From positions 248,001 through 312,000 of the forward strand of contig VWND01000016.1 of NCBI GenBank assembly GCA_009599575.1: DNA of 64,000 bases, given 5' to 3'. Each line of letters starts with the position of its first letter. Position 1 is the stretch's first letter. Under the pieces are notes generated by a model. The model did no database searches and was not told where the DNA came from. It saw only the letters and a program-made list of their open reading frames with translations. The stretch is from Blumeriella jaapii (Eukaryota; Ascomycota; Leotiomycetes; Helotiales; Drepanopezizaceae). Shown here piece by piece: positions 9,682 to 23,749 of this stretch. Both the position numbers and the translations under genes were made by a program.

Positions 9682-12089
9682 ATGTCTGCCGCTACTACGA
9701 ACGCTGCTGTCGACCAGCTCGCCTCTGACCTCAACAATGCTTCCCTGAACGGCGGCGATGCAAACGGCGCTCCTGCCATCAACACCGATGTCACTACCGC
9801 TGCCTCCGACGATGCTGATACTGCCGGACCTACCCCAAGCACCTCCGCCCCCCACCCACAAGCATCCGCTTCTCTCTACGTTGGTGAGCTCGATTCCTCC
9901 GTCACGGAGGCTATGCTCTTCCGAGCTGTTCTCTCAGATCGGCTCTGTCGCGTCCATCCGTGTTTGCCGTGACGCTGTGACCCGCCGCTCCCTCGGATAC
10001 GCCTACGTCAACTACAACACGACCATCGATGGCGAGAAGGCCTTGGAGGAGCTCAACTACACACTCATCAAGGGCCGCCCATGCCGCATCATGTGGTCCC
10101 AGCGCGACCCGGCTCTCCGAAAGACAGGCCAGGGCAATGTGTTCATCAAGAACTTGGATACCGCCATTGACAACAAGGCCCTCCACGATACCTTTGCTGC
10201 CTTTGGAAACATTCTCAGCTGCAAGGTCGCCCAAGACGAGACAGGAGCTTCCAAGGGCTATGGATTCGTTCACTACGAGACCGACGAGGCTGCGAGCCAG
10301 GCTATCAAGCACGTCAATGGTATGCTTTTGAACGAGAAGAAGGTCTTCGTTGGACACCACATCCCCAAGAAGGACCGTCAAAGCAAGTTTGAGGAGATGA
10401 AGGCCAATTTCACCAACATCTACGTCAAGAACATCCCGGTCGAGGCCACTGACGAGGAATTCCGCGATCTGTTCGAGAAGTTCGGTGACGTTACCTCTGC
10501 CTCGCTCGCCCGTGACCCAGAGAACAACAAGAGCCGTGGTTTCGGTTTCGTCAATTTCATCAACCACGAGCACGCTGCCAAGGCTGTGGATGATTTGAAC
10601 GGAAAGGACTTCAAGGGTCAGGATCTCTACGTGGGTCGTGCTCAGAAGAAGCATGAGCGTGAGGAGGAGCTCCGCAAGTCCTACGAGGCTGCTCGCATTG
10701 AAAAGGCCTCCAAGTACCAGGGCGTCAACCTCTACGTCAAGAACCTCGATGACGAAGTTGACGACGACAAGCTTCGTGAGCTTTTTACTCCTTTCGGATC
10801 TATCACCTCTGCAAAGGTCATGCGCGATACCCCTGCCGAGACCGCCGAGGCGGAAGAGAAGGAGAAGAAGGAGGGCGACAAGAACAAGGAGAACGTCAAG
10901 GAGGGCGAGACCGCGGAGGCCGAGACCTCTGAGGAGAAGCCCAAGTCTGAGAAGCGAGCTCTTGGCAAGAGCAAGGGATTTGGCTTTGTCTGTTTCATCA
11001 ACCCTGAGGAGGCTTCGAAGGCTGTCACTGACATGAACCAACGCATGGTCAACAACAAACCTTTGTACGTCGCTCTTGCTCAACGTAAGGACGTCCGCAA
11101 GAACCAGCTCGAGGCCAGCATTCAAGCCCGCAACCAGGTTCGCATGCAACACGCTGCCGCTGCCGCTGGTATGCCCCAGCAATTCATGCAAACCCCCATG
11201 TTCTACCCTCCTGGCCAACAACCTGGCTTCATTCCCCAGGCTGGACGTGGCATGGCCTTCCCACCTCAAGCTGGTATGCCCATTCCTGGTGCTCAAGGTG
11301 GTCGTCCGGGTCAATTCCCGGCTGGCTTCCCTCCTCAGCAAGGCGGCCGTGGTGGACCAGGTCCTCAACAGCTGCCCCCGAACATGTACGGTATGCCAGG
11401 CCAATTCCCGCAGGCTGCGCCGTACGGTCAGCAAGGCAACCCACAGTTCATTGCTGCCATGCAACAAGCTCAACAAGCTGCTGCACTTGCTGGCGGCCGT
11501 GGCGGACCGGGTGCTCGTGGCCCAGTTCCCGGTCTCCCAGGCATGCCCCCCAATATGGCAGGTATGCAACCTCAAATGCTTGGTGGCTTCCCTCAAAATG
11601 CTAGAGGTGGTGCTCAAGGCGGTCGTGGTGCCCAAGGTGGCCGTCCCGGTCAATACCCAGGTGGCTTCCCTCCCCAAGCTGGTCGTGGTATGCCTCCCCA
11701 GGTGCCAGGCATGCCCCCCGCGGGCAATGAGTTGGTTGGTGGTGTTCTTGCTCAACATTTGTCTGCTATCCCACCTACTCAGCAAAAGCAGCTTCTTGGA
11801 GAGGCCCTCTTCCCTAAGATCCAGGTCCTCCAACCTGATCTTGCGGGTAAGATTACCGGTATGCTCTTGGAGATGGAGAATCAGGAGTTGGTGAACCTGT
11901 AAGTGAATCTCAACTAAAGTCTCCAGTCAAACTTACTAAGTCTTGTACAGCATCGAAGATGACAGCGCTCTTCGCGCCAAGGTTGATGAGGCCCTGACGG
12001 TTTACGACGAGTATGTCAAGAACAACAAGGGTGATGGCGAGACCGAGAGTGGAGATGCGAAGGAGGAAAAGGCTGAGGAGAAGGCTTAA
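9682..12089 (+). CDS. pab1: polyadenylate-binding protein (PABPC type), one apparent frameshift
   Basis: Binds mRNA poly(A) tails and links them to translation initiation and deadenylation. Exons are 9682-11898 and 11951-12089. Removing one surplus base gives 784 residues. Four RRMs follow in order: [17 protein letters not shown] near 64, [17 protein letters not shown] near 152, [17 protein letters not shown] near 245, [17 protein letters not shown] near 350. RRM4 carries an acidic Lys/Glu insertion of about 50 residues, as in other filamentous ascomycetes. Then comes a Gly/Pro/Gln/Met linker and the C-terminal MLLE domain ([17 protein letters not shown], split by the last intron). The first 240 bases, including RRM1 strand 1, are in a different frame from the rest. 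The break is at 9921-9922, where an extra C separates MLF from [11 protein letters not shown]. Confidence 0.95.
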
Positions 12090-13253
12090 TTGCCCACTCT
12101 CGTCGCCTTTCCCTGCCTGCGTCAACGAGTTTCCTTATTTCTGTATTGTCAATCCGCAGTCGGCCTCTGTTGCCGCCCGAAAAGTTTTGCACTCTCTGCC
12201 TCTGGGTGGAACTGGTTTCGGTTTGTCACGGTTTTCATCGATCGATGCGACTGCGGGCTTTCTCTAGACATTGCCTTTTCATTGAGATGTTCGTCAGTTC
12301 AGATGGACGCCTCGATTATGTACTCATAGAGCATGCGTGCTACGGACTTTGATTGGCACGAGATATTCCCCAAGGTCTTTCATCAATTGCGTTTTTCCCG
12401 GCGAAGGTGGATGGATGGGATGGGATCTGATCTGGCTTTGCTTGCTTGCTAGGTCTGTCTTTGCTCCGAAGGACGACTTATCTTAGAACTTGGAATCAAT
12501 ACAAAAAACATTGCAAACTATCATGGTCGGTTCGTTGCCCAGCCAGTGACGATTGATTTGTCCTCAACGTAGCACACCTTCATGCTTTCGGGTTTCCCAA
12601 CCGTGCTACCCGCAACGCGACAATCATTGCCTGATTGGCCTTTGCCTTTGAGGGATATCGGTGTCCAAGTCAAGGTTGCGCGGAGCAACTTCCATCATCC
12701 ATAAATGTTTCATTCCATCCTCGGACCTCTTTCCATGCCATCTACTCCACACTTTGTTATGCTTCACTCGTCCACTCGTCCAATCGCACAGTACCCACCC
12801 CACCGTTTCGTGCTGTACAAGACAATACTGTTTACATACCTGCATTTGTTTCTCTCACCCGACCAATGGGACGAATCTGGGCCCGGCCCCAGGGCAGACA
12901 AGCATTCCGCGGGGTCAGAGCACAGTAGGTAAACTGCAGGGAAACAAACAAGAAGGCAGCAGCCGGCGATTAAGATTTCTTTTCTCCGTTTGGAGGTCCT
13001 TCATCTGATCTGATACTGGCACGATATGCTCCGAGACGTTTGACGATGGGGCCGATCGGTGAATATCGAATCGTGCTAGGCTCTTTCGTACCATATACTC
13101 TCGCTTGCTCGCTTGCTCGCTTGCTCGCTTGCTCACTTGCTCACGGCGCAGCTTCTCCATTTACCTACCTACCACCTACCTATTACCTTACTGCTTGCGC
13201 GATTGCGCTCTTCCACTCTACTCGTTCTGAAGTTTGCAGGAGGTCGACGAGAT
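12090..13253. other. intergenic between pab1 and the pectinesterase gene
   Basis: The first few hundred bases are probably the poly(A)-binding protein 3' UTR. A (GCTTGCTC)n tract lies at about 13102-13141, and a TACCTACC-rich stretch follows it just upstream of the pectinesterase start. No gene is supported. Confidence 0.6.
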
Positions 13254-15534
<2,281 letters not shown>

Positions 15535-15618
15535 GCCGTTTTTCGTTTCTTTTTGCTTTTTTCGTTTTCGTTCTTTTTCTTCCTCCTCTTCTTTTTTTCA
15601 TGCCGTTTTTTGCATGGA

Positions 15619-15655
<37 letters not shown>

Positions 15656-16885
15656 GTCTTGATGACCACGGCCGGGGAAGGGAGGGATGGGACAGGTTAG
15701 CAGTCTCGCGTGGTTCCTGTCGATGAGCATCGTGTTCATGGTCATGGTCATGGTCATGTTCATGTTCATGGTCATGTTCATAAAGATATAAATGTCCATA
15801 CATAATACACATACATATACATACACATACATATACATACACATACATATACCTCTCCCTCTCTCTCCCTCTCTCCCTCTCTCTCTTCTGGCGTGTGGCA
15901 TAGGCGCGGAAGGAAGGAAGAAGGGAGGAAGAAGGGAGGAAGAAGGGAGGAAGAAGGGAGGAAGAAGGGGGGAAGAAGGGAAGAAGGAAGTCCAAATAGA
16001 TATAGATATGTATATATATCCCATCCCGATCACCACACCACACCACACCATCACCAACGGGCAATGCCTCCGTGCGAGTCGCCGTCACAGACAGATCACC
16101 TCACAGGACATGCATGGGTCGAGGAACGGAAAAGGGAAAAGAAAAGAGGGGAGCTGGTTGCATTTCGCTACCCGCCGCCGTCTGTATGCCTCTCTGGTGC
16201 GTACCGTAGCGACCTGTCATTTACAAGACCTCCCTCCTCCTCCTCCTCTCCCATCTCGATAATCCACCCACCCATCCTAACATCCATCCATTGAACCCTT
16301 CCATTCTCCCCTCTCCCTCCCTCCCTCCCTCCCTCCTCCTCTCAGACATTCACCCCCCAACCAGAAGCAGAAGCAGAAGCAGAAAGAAATCATGTGCGCC
16401 GCCCAAGAAACAGATTCCGAGCCCAGAGCCAAAGCACGCCCACCGAAAGGTATCAATCAATCGCGAATGGCGACACCTTCGCCAGAACACCAGTGAAATG
16501 TCAGATAGGAAATCCCGCGACAGGCCCTCTGATCAGAGCAGAGCAGAAAAACCATGCCAAACCAGCCTACCAGGCAGGATAGCTGGCCCCATTACGCCAG
16601 CCTCTGTCTCCCCTCAGACCCTTTTTGTCCGGATGCAAAAACTTTGGCATCTGTTGTGTTCATGGATGATGGCGAAGTGAAATTTTGGGTTGGGGTGTGC
16701 GTCGCGATGCTGGCGTAGAGCGGAGAGTGGGATGGGAGAGAAGTGACATCAAGTCACTCTCAACGTAGACCGATACAGTTACATGTGTACAATAAAACCG
16801 ATGTAGGCGTCTCAAGACCGTCCAAAAACTCAATCAGGCCTGCCCTGTCACATCACCCAGAGGAGCCACTGGAGTCCGAGACGGC
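15535..16885. other. intergenic simple-sequence region
   Basis: Contains a (GA)n run at 15619-15654, a CATGGT/CATGTT hexanucleotide array near 15735-15780, a CATACA/TATACA array at 15795-15852, an AGGAAGAAGGG array at about 15907-15990, and a (CTCC)n run near 16309-16337. The right part (16400-16885) is ordinary sequence and probably includes the 3' UTR of the minus-strand stress-domain gene. No gene is supported. Confidence 0.65.
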
Positions 16886-19369
16886 TCAGTCGATCTTCGC
16901 AGCAGCCAGGCTCTTGACCGCCGGATTGGCGAGATTGTTGGCGAGGCGCACGGCCGGACGCTTGTATTTATTGTGCTTCCTGAGGCGTTTGCGTGCGACC
17001 ATGACCGGTACGGAGGATTTCGTGACGAGGTAGTTAGAGAAGGATCCCAGAATGACACTGTACATCTGTCAGCGGGGGTGTAGGCGTTTCACGGAAGGTG
17101 AGGCAAGACGATGTCAGAGCGGAAGCTGCCGGCCGGAGAACATACCCTTTGAGTTGACTCTGTCCCCGACTTCCCAAGATCACCATCGTGGGTTGTAGAT
17201 AGTCGATGACTTCTGTGATGAGATGCTTCGGGCTCTTGCAGTGGATGACCTCAATGACGACCTTGACCTGTAGTTTCGTCTTCCGAAGAAGTCGGGAGAC
17301 GAGTTCGGTCATGTCCTGTACAGCTCTGTGCCGCTCTTGCTCAGCCTTTCCTCGCTCCTGGCCATTCGGATTTGTGAGAGCACTGCTGGCGTTCGCTGCA
17401 ATGCTTGATCGCAACGAGCCGGAAAAGTTGACCGGACCGAGCACGGGGGTGGACATGGGAGATTTGGTGGCCGCATCGAGAGCCGCCACATGCTCCTTGA
17501 TGCTCATTTCTCCCGCGCTTGCCTCGAGGGCCGAAATGCCCACCTCTTCGTCCACGCAATAGATGGCGAGGAGCGTATCCCCGTCTCGCAAGACTGTCCC
17601 GACGGTCCATTCCAGAGCATGGGCAGCCTCCTCGCTCAGATCCGTGGCCACCAGATACTTTCGGACCCGGCGTGCGTGGTCGTCAGCTTCCTGTCGTATC
17701 TTGGCAAAGTCGCCACGGTAGATCGTGCGCACTGTGCGGCTGGCCGACGGGTGGGTGATGTTGGTCATGTTGATAGGGAGTTTCTGAGCTCGCTTGATGT
17801 CGGTGAAGTCCTGCTCGGTGTCCGAATCGACGGGAGTGTTGAGCCCGGACAACCCTTCATCGAAGCTGGTCCAAGGGTGTACGATAGGCTTCCCAGGTCT
17901 TGCAACCCGCTCCCCGGCTGGCGTCGTGACGATGATTTCGGGGTCGAGTAGCGAGCGTACCTTGTACGGCTCGGGGTGCTGGGCCGCCACTTGCTCGCCT
18001 GGATACCGTTAGCAGATTGCAGACAGGTCTCAACACAGTCGCACGTACGCTCTTCCTCTGCGGCCGCCATCTGACTACGAGCCTGCCGCGGACCCGGCGC
18101 TCTGCCCAGACCGAGGTTTCCTGCGCGACTGGCGTGCTGCCGTCGCTCGTTTCTCTTCCTGCCCCGCTGCGGGCCATCGTCGGAGACACTGTCATCGTCT
18201 TCGCTGCTATCGACCACCGCATCCTCTACCTCGATGGATGGACCGTCGGGTTCCAGTCGGACACCGTGTCCATAGGACCCATTCTCACTGTTCGCCCGAC
18301 TCCGTTGCTTCAACTTCCCCCTCAAGGCCGAGAGTCTCCCGTCCGAGGAGGCGAAGTTGGCATCCGACAGCCGGCGATAGGCACTCTTCATGTCAATGAC
18401 CCTCCCATCACTGAGCATGAAGGTTGAGCTTCGCGGGCCGGGGCTTTTGGTGTGCGGCGACACGTGTCGCAGAATCGATCGGCCGGCGGGGGACTTGGAT
18501 TTCGAGGCGTCGACACTCATCGTGGCGGCCACGTTGTGCCGTCGTCGGTCCTTGGGGTCGCCTCCAAACAAGCTCATGGTACCGCCTCGGACAGCCTCTG
18601 CCACGGCGGAAGTTTTTCTCCCTGTCAGGGTGTTGCGCTTGGGGATTCCGGGTCCACCGGGATTACTTGGCAAGAATCCGGAGAATTGGTAGGCAGATTC
18701 CGGATTCGGGTCCGTCGACGCCCAATGTGCCCCCGACGAGGACGTCGTGGCGGCGTCCGAAACCCTGCGGTTGGCGCGGCCAGTGGCGGCGTGCTCCGGC
18801 TTCTCTTCGATCGGGGAGGAGGCGGCGCTCGTCGTCGAGACGGTCGACGAGACGGTCGGGGAGATCATCTCACCCGGTTCATGGCCGATGTAACTCGTGC
18901 TGTAGCCATTGCCCACGTCGAGCATGCTGCGGATGGGCTCGCCTGTGAGGGGCGAGATGTCTAGCATGCTGCGAATGGTCTGCGGGCTCTGCGTGGCCGC
19001 ACTATTTATCTCGCCGTTCAAGGAATCCTTCCTCGGCGCCCAGTCCTCGTCGTCAACCTCGAACATGTTGCGTATGCGAACCGTTTTCGACTGCGAGGCT
19101 TTGCGTGGAGCCAGCGTCGGGGGGGCAATCCCCGTCAGGCCCGTCCCCGAATCCCTTCGCGGTGCCCACTCCTCGTCGTCGAGATCAAGCATACTCCGTC
19201 GGGGCGAAAGTGGAGCCATGAAGGGAGAGGCAGCTCGCGCTGGGCCCAACGAGCGGGGCCGCCCTCTGGGGCGCGCCCCCGTCGCCGACGGAGTAGCCTC
19301 CAACATGGCCAATATGTCCCTCCTCTCCTCGTCCAACGCCGCTTCGAGGGACATGTGTAAGGCGGCCAT
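16886..19369 (-). CDS. large fungal protein with C-terminal universal stress (UspA) domain
   Basis: Exons on the minus strand are 19369-18049, 17998-17146 and 17057-16886, giving 781 residues. The C-terminal ~250 residues are a UspA domain, starting RKYLVATDLSEEAAHALEW. Its ATP-binding signature is complete: G-x2-G-x9-G-S in GSRGQSQLKGVILGS, assembled across the last intron. That makes it the ATP-binding class. The first ~500 residues are low-complexity and Ser/Arg-rich and look disordered. Near the start they repeat R-S/N-M-L/F-D/E units: RSMLDLDDEEWAPRRDS, RNMFEVDDEDWAPRKDS, RSMLDISPLTGEP and RSMLDVGNG. Such long proteins are common in filamentous ascomycetes. Their biochemical role is unknown, and stress signalling is inferred from the domain alone. 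The ATG at 19369 is the first in frame. Confidence 0.85.
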
Positions 19370-20420
19370 GATTGCGCGCGCTGCAGAGCGTGAGGCGCCG
19401 GGGGGGGGATCTGGGGGCTGCCAGGGGTTTTTTCTGTCTCGGGTTGAGGTAGAGGGAGAGGGAGGGATAGAGGTAGGGGTCGAGATCTGTAGAGGCAGAA
19501 GTAGAGGTAGAATTCCGTAGAGGTAGCGGCAGAGATAGAGGGTGAGAATTCTGTAGAGGTCGAGTAGAGGTAGAGGTGAGGTGGAATGCTGTCGAGCTAG
19601 AGAGAGGTAGAGGTGGAATTCTGTCGAGGTCGAGCTAGAGAGAGGTAGAGGAGGTAGGACAGGAGGCCAAGGCCACGAGCCGGCAGGCCTCGGTGTGAAG
19701 CCGGCAAGAGCACCACGGCGGCAGGATGCACCGGGGAGCGTGGAGGTTCTCGGTTGATCGAGGCGCGTGTTGTGTTGTTGGCTGGGTCGAGTCGCGATGC
19801 TGCATCGTGGGTCGCGAAGGGGAGGGATCCCGGGATGGCAATGGCGCTCAGGTCATTGTGCTGCTGCTGCTGCTGCTTCTGCGGCGGCGGTGGCCTGTGA
19901 CGCGACGAGGGGAGTGATGGTCAGTGTCTGCGGTCGCACGTCGACGGGAGCACGAAGGGTGTTTGCCCGCCGGGGAGGTGCTGTCATGTTGTGCTGGACG
20001 TTGGGGCGGGAGGGGGTGGTTTGTTTGTTTGTTTGTTTGTTAGCTTGTCTGGGTCGTTGGTTCGTTGGTTCGTTGGTTCGTTCATTCGCTAGTGTGGTGA
20101 GGTCTTAGGACCAACGACTCTTACATACAGTACTGTACAGCACATACATCCTGTCCGGTGCGGTACCACATCCAAAGCACCTATTACCCTACATCTCAGT
20201 TACATTCCGCATCGGGCAATGCGATCGACGGGCAAGGAGGGACAATTAACCTTATCTGCTGCAAAGACATGCAAGATGCAGGACCACAAGGCACGCAAGC
20301 TCGACGGCCAATAAAGTGGACCACATGTTGCTGCCGGTGTTGATGCCGGTGTTGAGGCCGATGCCGATGCCGAAGTAGTGTGGTGGGTGGAGTGTGGTGG
20401 GTGGAGTGTGGTGGGTGGAG

Positions 20421-20640
20421 TGTAGTATAATGTGGTATAAGGTAGTATAAGGTAGTATAAGGTAGTATAAGGTAGTATAATGTAGTATAATGTAGTATAA
20501 TGTAGTATAATGTAGTATAATGTAGTATAATGTAGTATAATGTAGTATAATGTAGTATAATGTAGTATAATGTAGTATAATGTAGTATAATGTAGTATAA
20601 TGTAGTATAATGTAGTATAATGTAGTATAATGTAGTATAA
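20421..20640. repeat. exact 10-bp tandem array, 22 units of TGTAGTATAA
   Basis: Twenty-two consecutive units, each exactly 10 bp. Sixteen consecutive units from 20481 are identical (TGTAGTATAA), four from 20441 read GGTAGTATAA, and the second reads TGTGGTATAA. Just upstream (about 20379-20420) is a related GTGGGTGGAGTGTG repeat. Downstream the unit decays into TGTAGTATAACGCAC. The minus strand reads as a YYIILHYTTL repeat in all long frames, which is an artefact of the unit. Confidence 0.95.
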
Positions 20641-21856
20641 TGCAGTGTAGTATAACGCACTGTAGTATAACGCACTGTAGTATAACACTATTACTCCACC
20701 TTACCGTACCCTAGATGCCGTAGCTCTCAAATGTGAACAGTCAAGTAGTGTACAGTACTGTACCATATACCGAGCGAGATGTACATACATACATACATAC
20801 ATACATACAGCATCTACCGTACTTCGTACATGGAAGTATGTTCATAGGTATTGTAGGAAAGAAGGCAAGAAGGAAGAAAAAACGAAAGTACAGTCAGTAC
20901 TTACAAAACACTACACTACACTACCTTACACTCACTACAATACACGACACTATATCGTACCTACCTACCTATCGAAGTGAGGCACAGAAGCGAGAAGCAC
21001 AAAACACACTTATACAATACTTACAGTACAACGGCAGCAAGATAACAAACCGCGCCCTTCCGGTTCCCCTTCTTCTTCTTCTACTCGACGACGACAAAAG
21101 CCCCGATTGCTTGTGCTGGCCACGCTTTACAGTATATTTATTGCCTACTGTACTGTATATACATACCATACAAAGTTAACCACAGTACAGTACAGTAAGG
21201 TACTCTACAGTAATATAGTACTACATGTTTGTACATACATACCATACATACCATACATAGTAAGCTACATACTACAGTACATGTGTATACCACAAAACAC
21301 TACCTTACTCTGTCTGGTACGTGCAGTACTACTGTATACCTACTGTACGTACAACACCATACAGACAGAGCCTCTAGTGTACAGTACAGCACCTACAGTA
21401 CAGCACTTGACCCACGTGCGCCTGTCTGTCTGTCTGCACATGTTCATCCGAGCAGCGAGCAGCCATTACCGTACCTACCGCAGCGCAGCGCAGCGCCATC
21501 GACCAGCTGGGCCCCATGCAAGCAAGCAAGCAGAGCCTCTATCATCAAGCCGTCCGTCCTCCCCCATGATCCCAGGCCGCTGGGACGGTCGTGTGTGCTG
21601 GGTGCTGGGTGCTGGGTGCGGCGTGCACTCACTGCTGACCGGGACGCACGTTGTGGTCGGCGCGTGCACGGCTCTCGAAGGCGCGTGGGGGAACTTGGCG
21701 TGCGGAGAGAGCCATGAGCCATGCGGCCAAGGGCGTGTCTGCTCCTTGGCCGAGACGCAGCAGACCCGACTCGACGAACGGCAGGCTCGGCGGGGCGTCT
21801 GGGCAGTGCTGGACGGAGCTCTTTGCGCGAACCGCACGAGCACAGTATAGGACGGG

Positions 21857-21937
21857 AGAGGAGGAGGAGGAGGAGGAGGAGGAGGAGGAGGAGGAGGAGG
21901 AGGAGGAGGAGGAGGAGGAGGTGGAGGAGGAGGAGGA
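21857..21937. repeat. (GGA)n trinucleotide array
   Basis: About 27 GGA units with one GGT interruption near 21920. It is purine-only on the plus strand and lies in non-coding DNA. Confidence 0.9.
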
Positions 21938-22510
21938 CCTGTGTTGTACTGTACATACGTAGAAACAGGACAGCATAGTACAGCACAGTACAGCACAGCA
22001 TAGCATAGCATACACGTCGACCACCGAGCTGGACCCCGGACAGAAAGAGGAGAGATGCAAAGGTAGAGAATGGAGAGAAAGGTAGAGAAGGGAAAAGGGG
22101 AAAGAAGGAAAAACAACTCCAACAAACAGGCGGACCGATCGGGGAGAGATACCCAAGACCGGATGAACGCCGCGGAGTGCTCGCATGTGCGACCGGTAGG
22201 GACGGTGACGGAGATGTGTCCGAGTGCTTGCTCGCATGCTTGCCGGTACAGTACAATACAGTGCTTGTCTGCATACAGTACAGTACAACAGAGTCCTGTA
22301 CTGTACACGCAAGCGTGCGATCCAACACCGGATGGGCCTCGTCTGCGGCCAAGGGAGAGGGAAGAGGTACGGTGCGGTCCAGAGAAGAAAGCCCTTTGGC
22401 ACACGGCCGCGTCTCGGAAAGCCATGCATTCATTGCGTGTGGGCGAGCACGGGAACGGCCCCGCCAGCCCGTGGGCTGTCTAGAAATACAAGACGATCAT
22501 ACAGAGAAGC

Positions 22511-23749
22511 TCACATGCGTCGACGGAACGTCTTCTTCGTCAGGTTCGCTCTCGCCGACGTCCCCGTCTTGTGCACCAGCGCCCTCCTCTCCCAGATGCT
22601 GCTCTTGCCCTCCACCACGCTGATGATCTCGTTCGCGATCCGTTGCGCAAATTGCCCTCGCCCACTGCCCCGTGACTCCTTCTTGCTGGCGGCGTCCAGG
22701 ATCCATTGCACAGCCTGCCGTCGCCGCTGGCGGAGCCCAAGCGGGACCGGCAGTTGCAAGGCGGCGCCTCCACCAGCAGCGCCTTTGAGGGAGCGGATGC
22801 GCAGCAGAGGAGCGATGGAGTCGATGGCGACCGTCAGGTACCCGACCGGGTCCAGGGGAAGATGGGAGGCCGGCGGCGTGCCGGGGATGAGAGGGTGGAG
22901 GGGGTTGACGGTGGGCGGGGGCGCGGTGCGGAGCTGGTTTAGGATGTAGGACATGTTCTACCGCACACAGCCAGTCAGCAAGAATTCCCGTGGCCTCCAG
23001 ACCTCCGCGAACGAAGGGTCAGGTGGGGGTTCGGCGGTTCTGCGCAGCAAGGAAAGGCGGCAGAAGAAAAGGCAGAGAAACTGACAGCCCTACCCTCTGG
23101 GCAACGCTCAATTTGCCATCCCGCATGAGCAGCTTCGTCACCTGCGACACCACAGGGTCGTACCGATGCTTCAGATTCCCCTCGCTCGGGAGTGGCAGCG
23201 CGGGCATGCCGAATTTGTGGCCGAGGTCGACCGGGTCCGAGGCGTGGCCGCCGTTGGTGATGTTCTGTAGCTGGCCCAGAGCGAGCAGGTTCGCGAACGA
23301 GGTCGTGTCGGCGGCGTCGGCAGCCTTGGTCGAGTCGTCCATCTCCTTCTTGATGATCTCGGGCGCCTTGTCTCGGCTCTCTTGATCGCGCTGGAGAATC
23401 TGCAACAGATGTCAATTCATTTCACGCCATCTTTCCACGCAGAACGGAGTCATCGAAGCCACAGCCAGGTGAGCGAGCTCCAAGGGGGCCGTACCTCTTG
23501 CACGGGCGTCCCTTGTCCCAGATCCGGCGTCGTCTCTCCTGTGATCCGCCCCAAATCCGCAGCCTCCTCGCTCACATGTCCCAGGACATCTTGATTCGGG
23601 CCAGTGGCAGCCTCTTTCTCCTTCTTGTCCGCGAACGCCCTTCTTGACACCGCGGCCAGAGCTCGCGGAGGGTACGAGGCAATGATGGATGGGCGCGACC
23701 GAAAGGCAAGCGATCGGCTTGCGCCGAGGACGTTCAATCGTGCAGGCAT
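22511..23749 (-). CDS. mitochondrial small-subunit ribosomal protein uS7m
   Basis: Component of the mitoribosome small subunit that contacts the 3' major domain of its rRNA. Exons on the minus strand are 23749-23495, 23399-23094 and 22957-22511, giving 335 residues. Residues 1 to about 40 are Arg/Ser/Ala-rich with no acidic residue, a clear mitochondrial presequence (MPARLNVLGASRSLAFRSRP). The uS7 fold starts at KLLMRDGKLSVAQRNMSYIL and continues through SIAPLLRIRSLKGAAGG, LRQRRRQAVQWILDAA and a C-terminal helix ending RANLTKKTFRRRM. The central ~100 residues between presequence and fold are a fungal extension. Bacterial S7 is about half this length. Confidence 0.85.

Larger units (their letters stand above)
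19370..22510. other. 3.1 kb intergenic repeat desert
   Basis: Between two minus-strand genes. Contains a GTAGAGGTAGAG-type purine array (about 19440-19655), a (CTG)n run near 19859-19875, (GTTT)n at 20020-20042, a GTTCGTTG array at 20056-20085, the 10-bp array at 20421-20640, (CATA)n at 20780-20808, GCAGC repeats near 21480-21495, a (GGA)n array at 21857-21937 and GTACWGTAC copies at 20130, 20750, 20755, 21185, 21379, 21946, 22246 and around 22275-22305. Open frames up to 329 codons here are translations of these repeats. Confidence 0.7.

Noticed and set aside
9911..11833. A 640-codon open frame antisense to the poly(A)-binding protein
   Set aside because: It mirrors the sense gene exactly. 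Strong codon bias in the sense strand suppresses stops in this antisense frame. The translation is Leu/Val/Ser-rich without any domain, and the sense gene explains the conservation.
20421..20640. CRISPR-like array
   Set aside because: Units are 10 bp in direct contact with no spacers, and the genome is eukaryotic.
20196..20688. Open frames translating as YYIILHYTTL repeats
   Set aside because: They are frames of the 10-bp array. Any such array with period not divisible by three opens several frames.
21444..22433. A 329-codon minus-strand frame and two parallel ones upstream of uS7m
   Set aside because: All three run through the GGA array, giving Leu, Pro or Ser homopolymers in the respective frames, and through GTAC ladders. 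No domain is visible in any of them.
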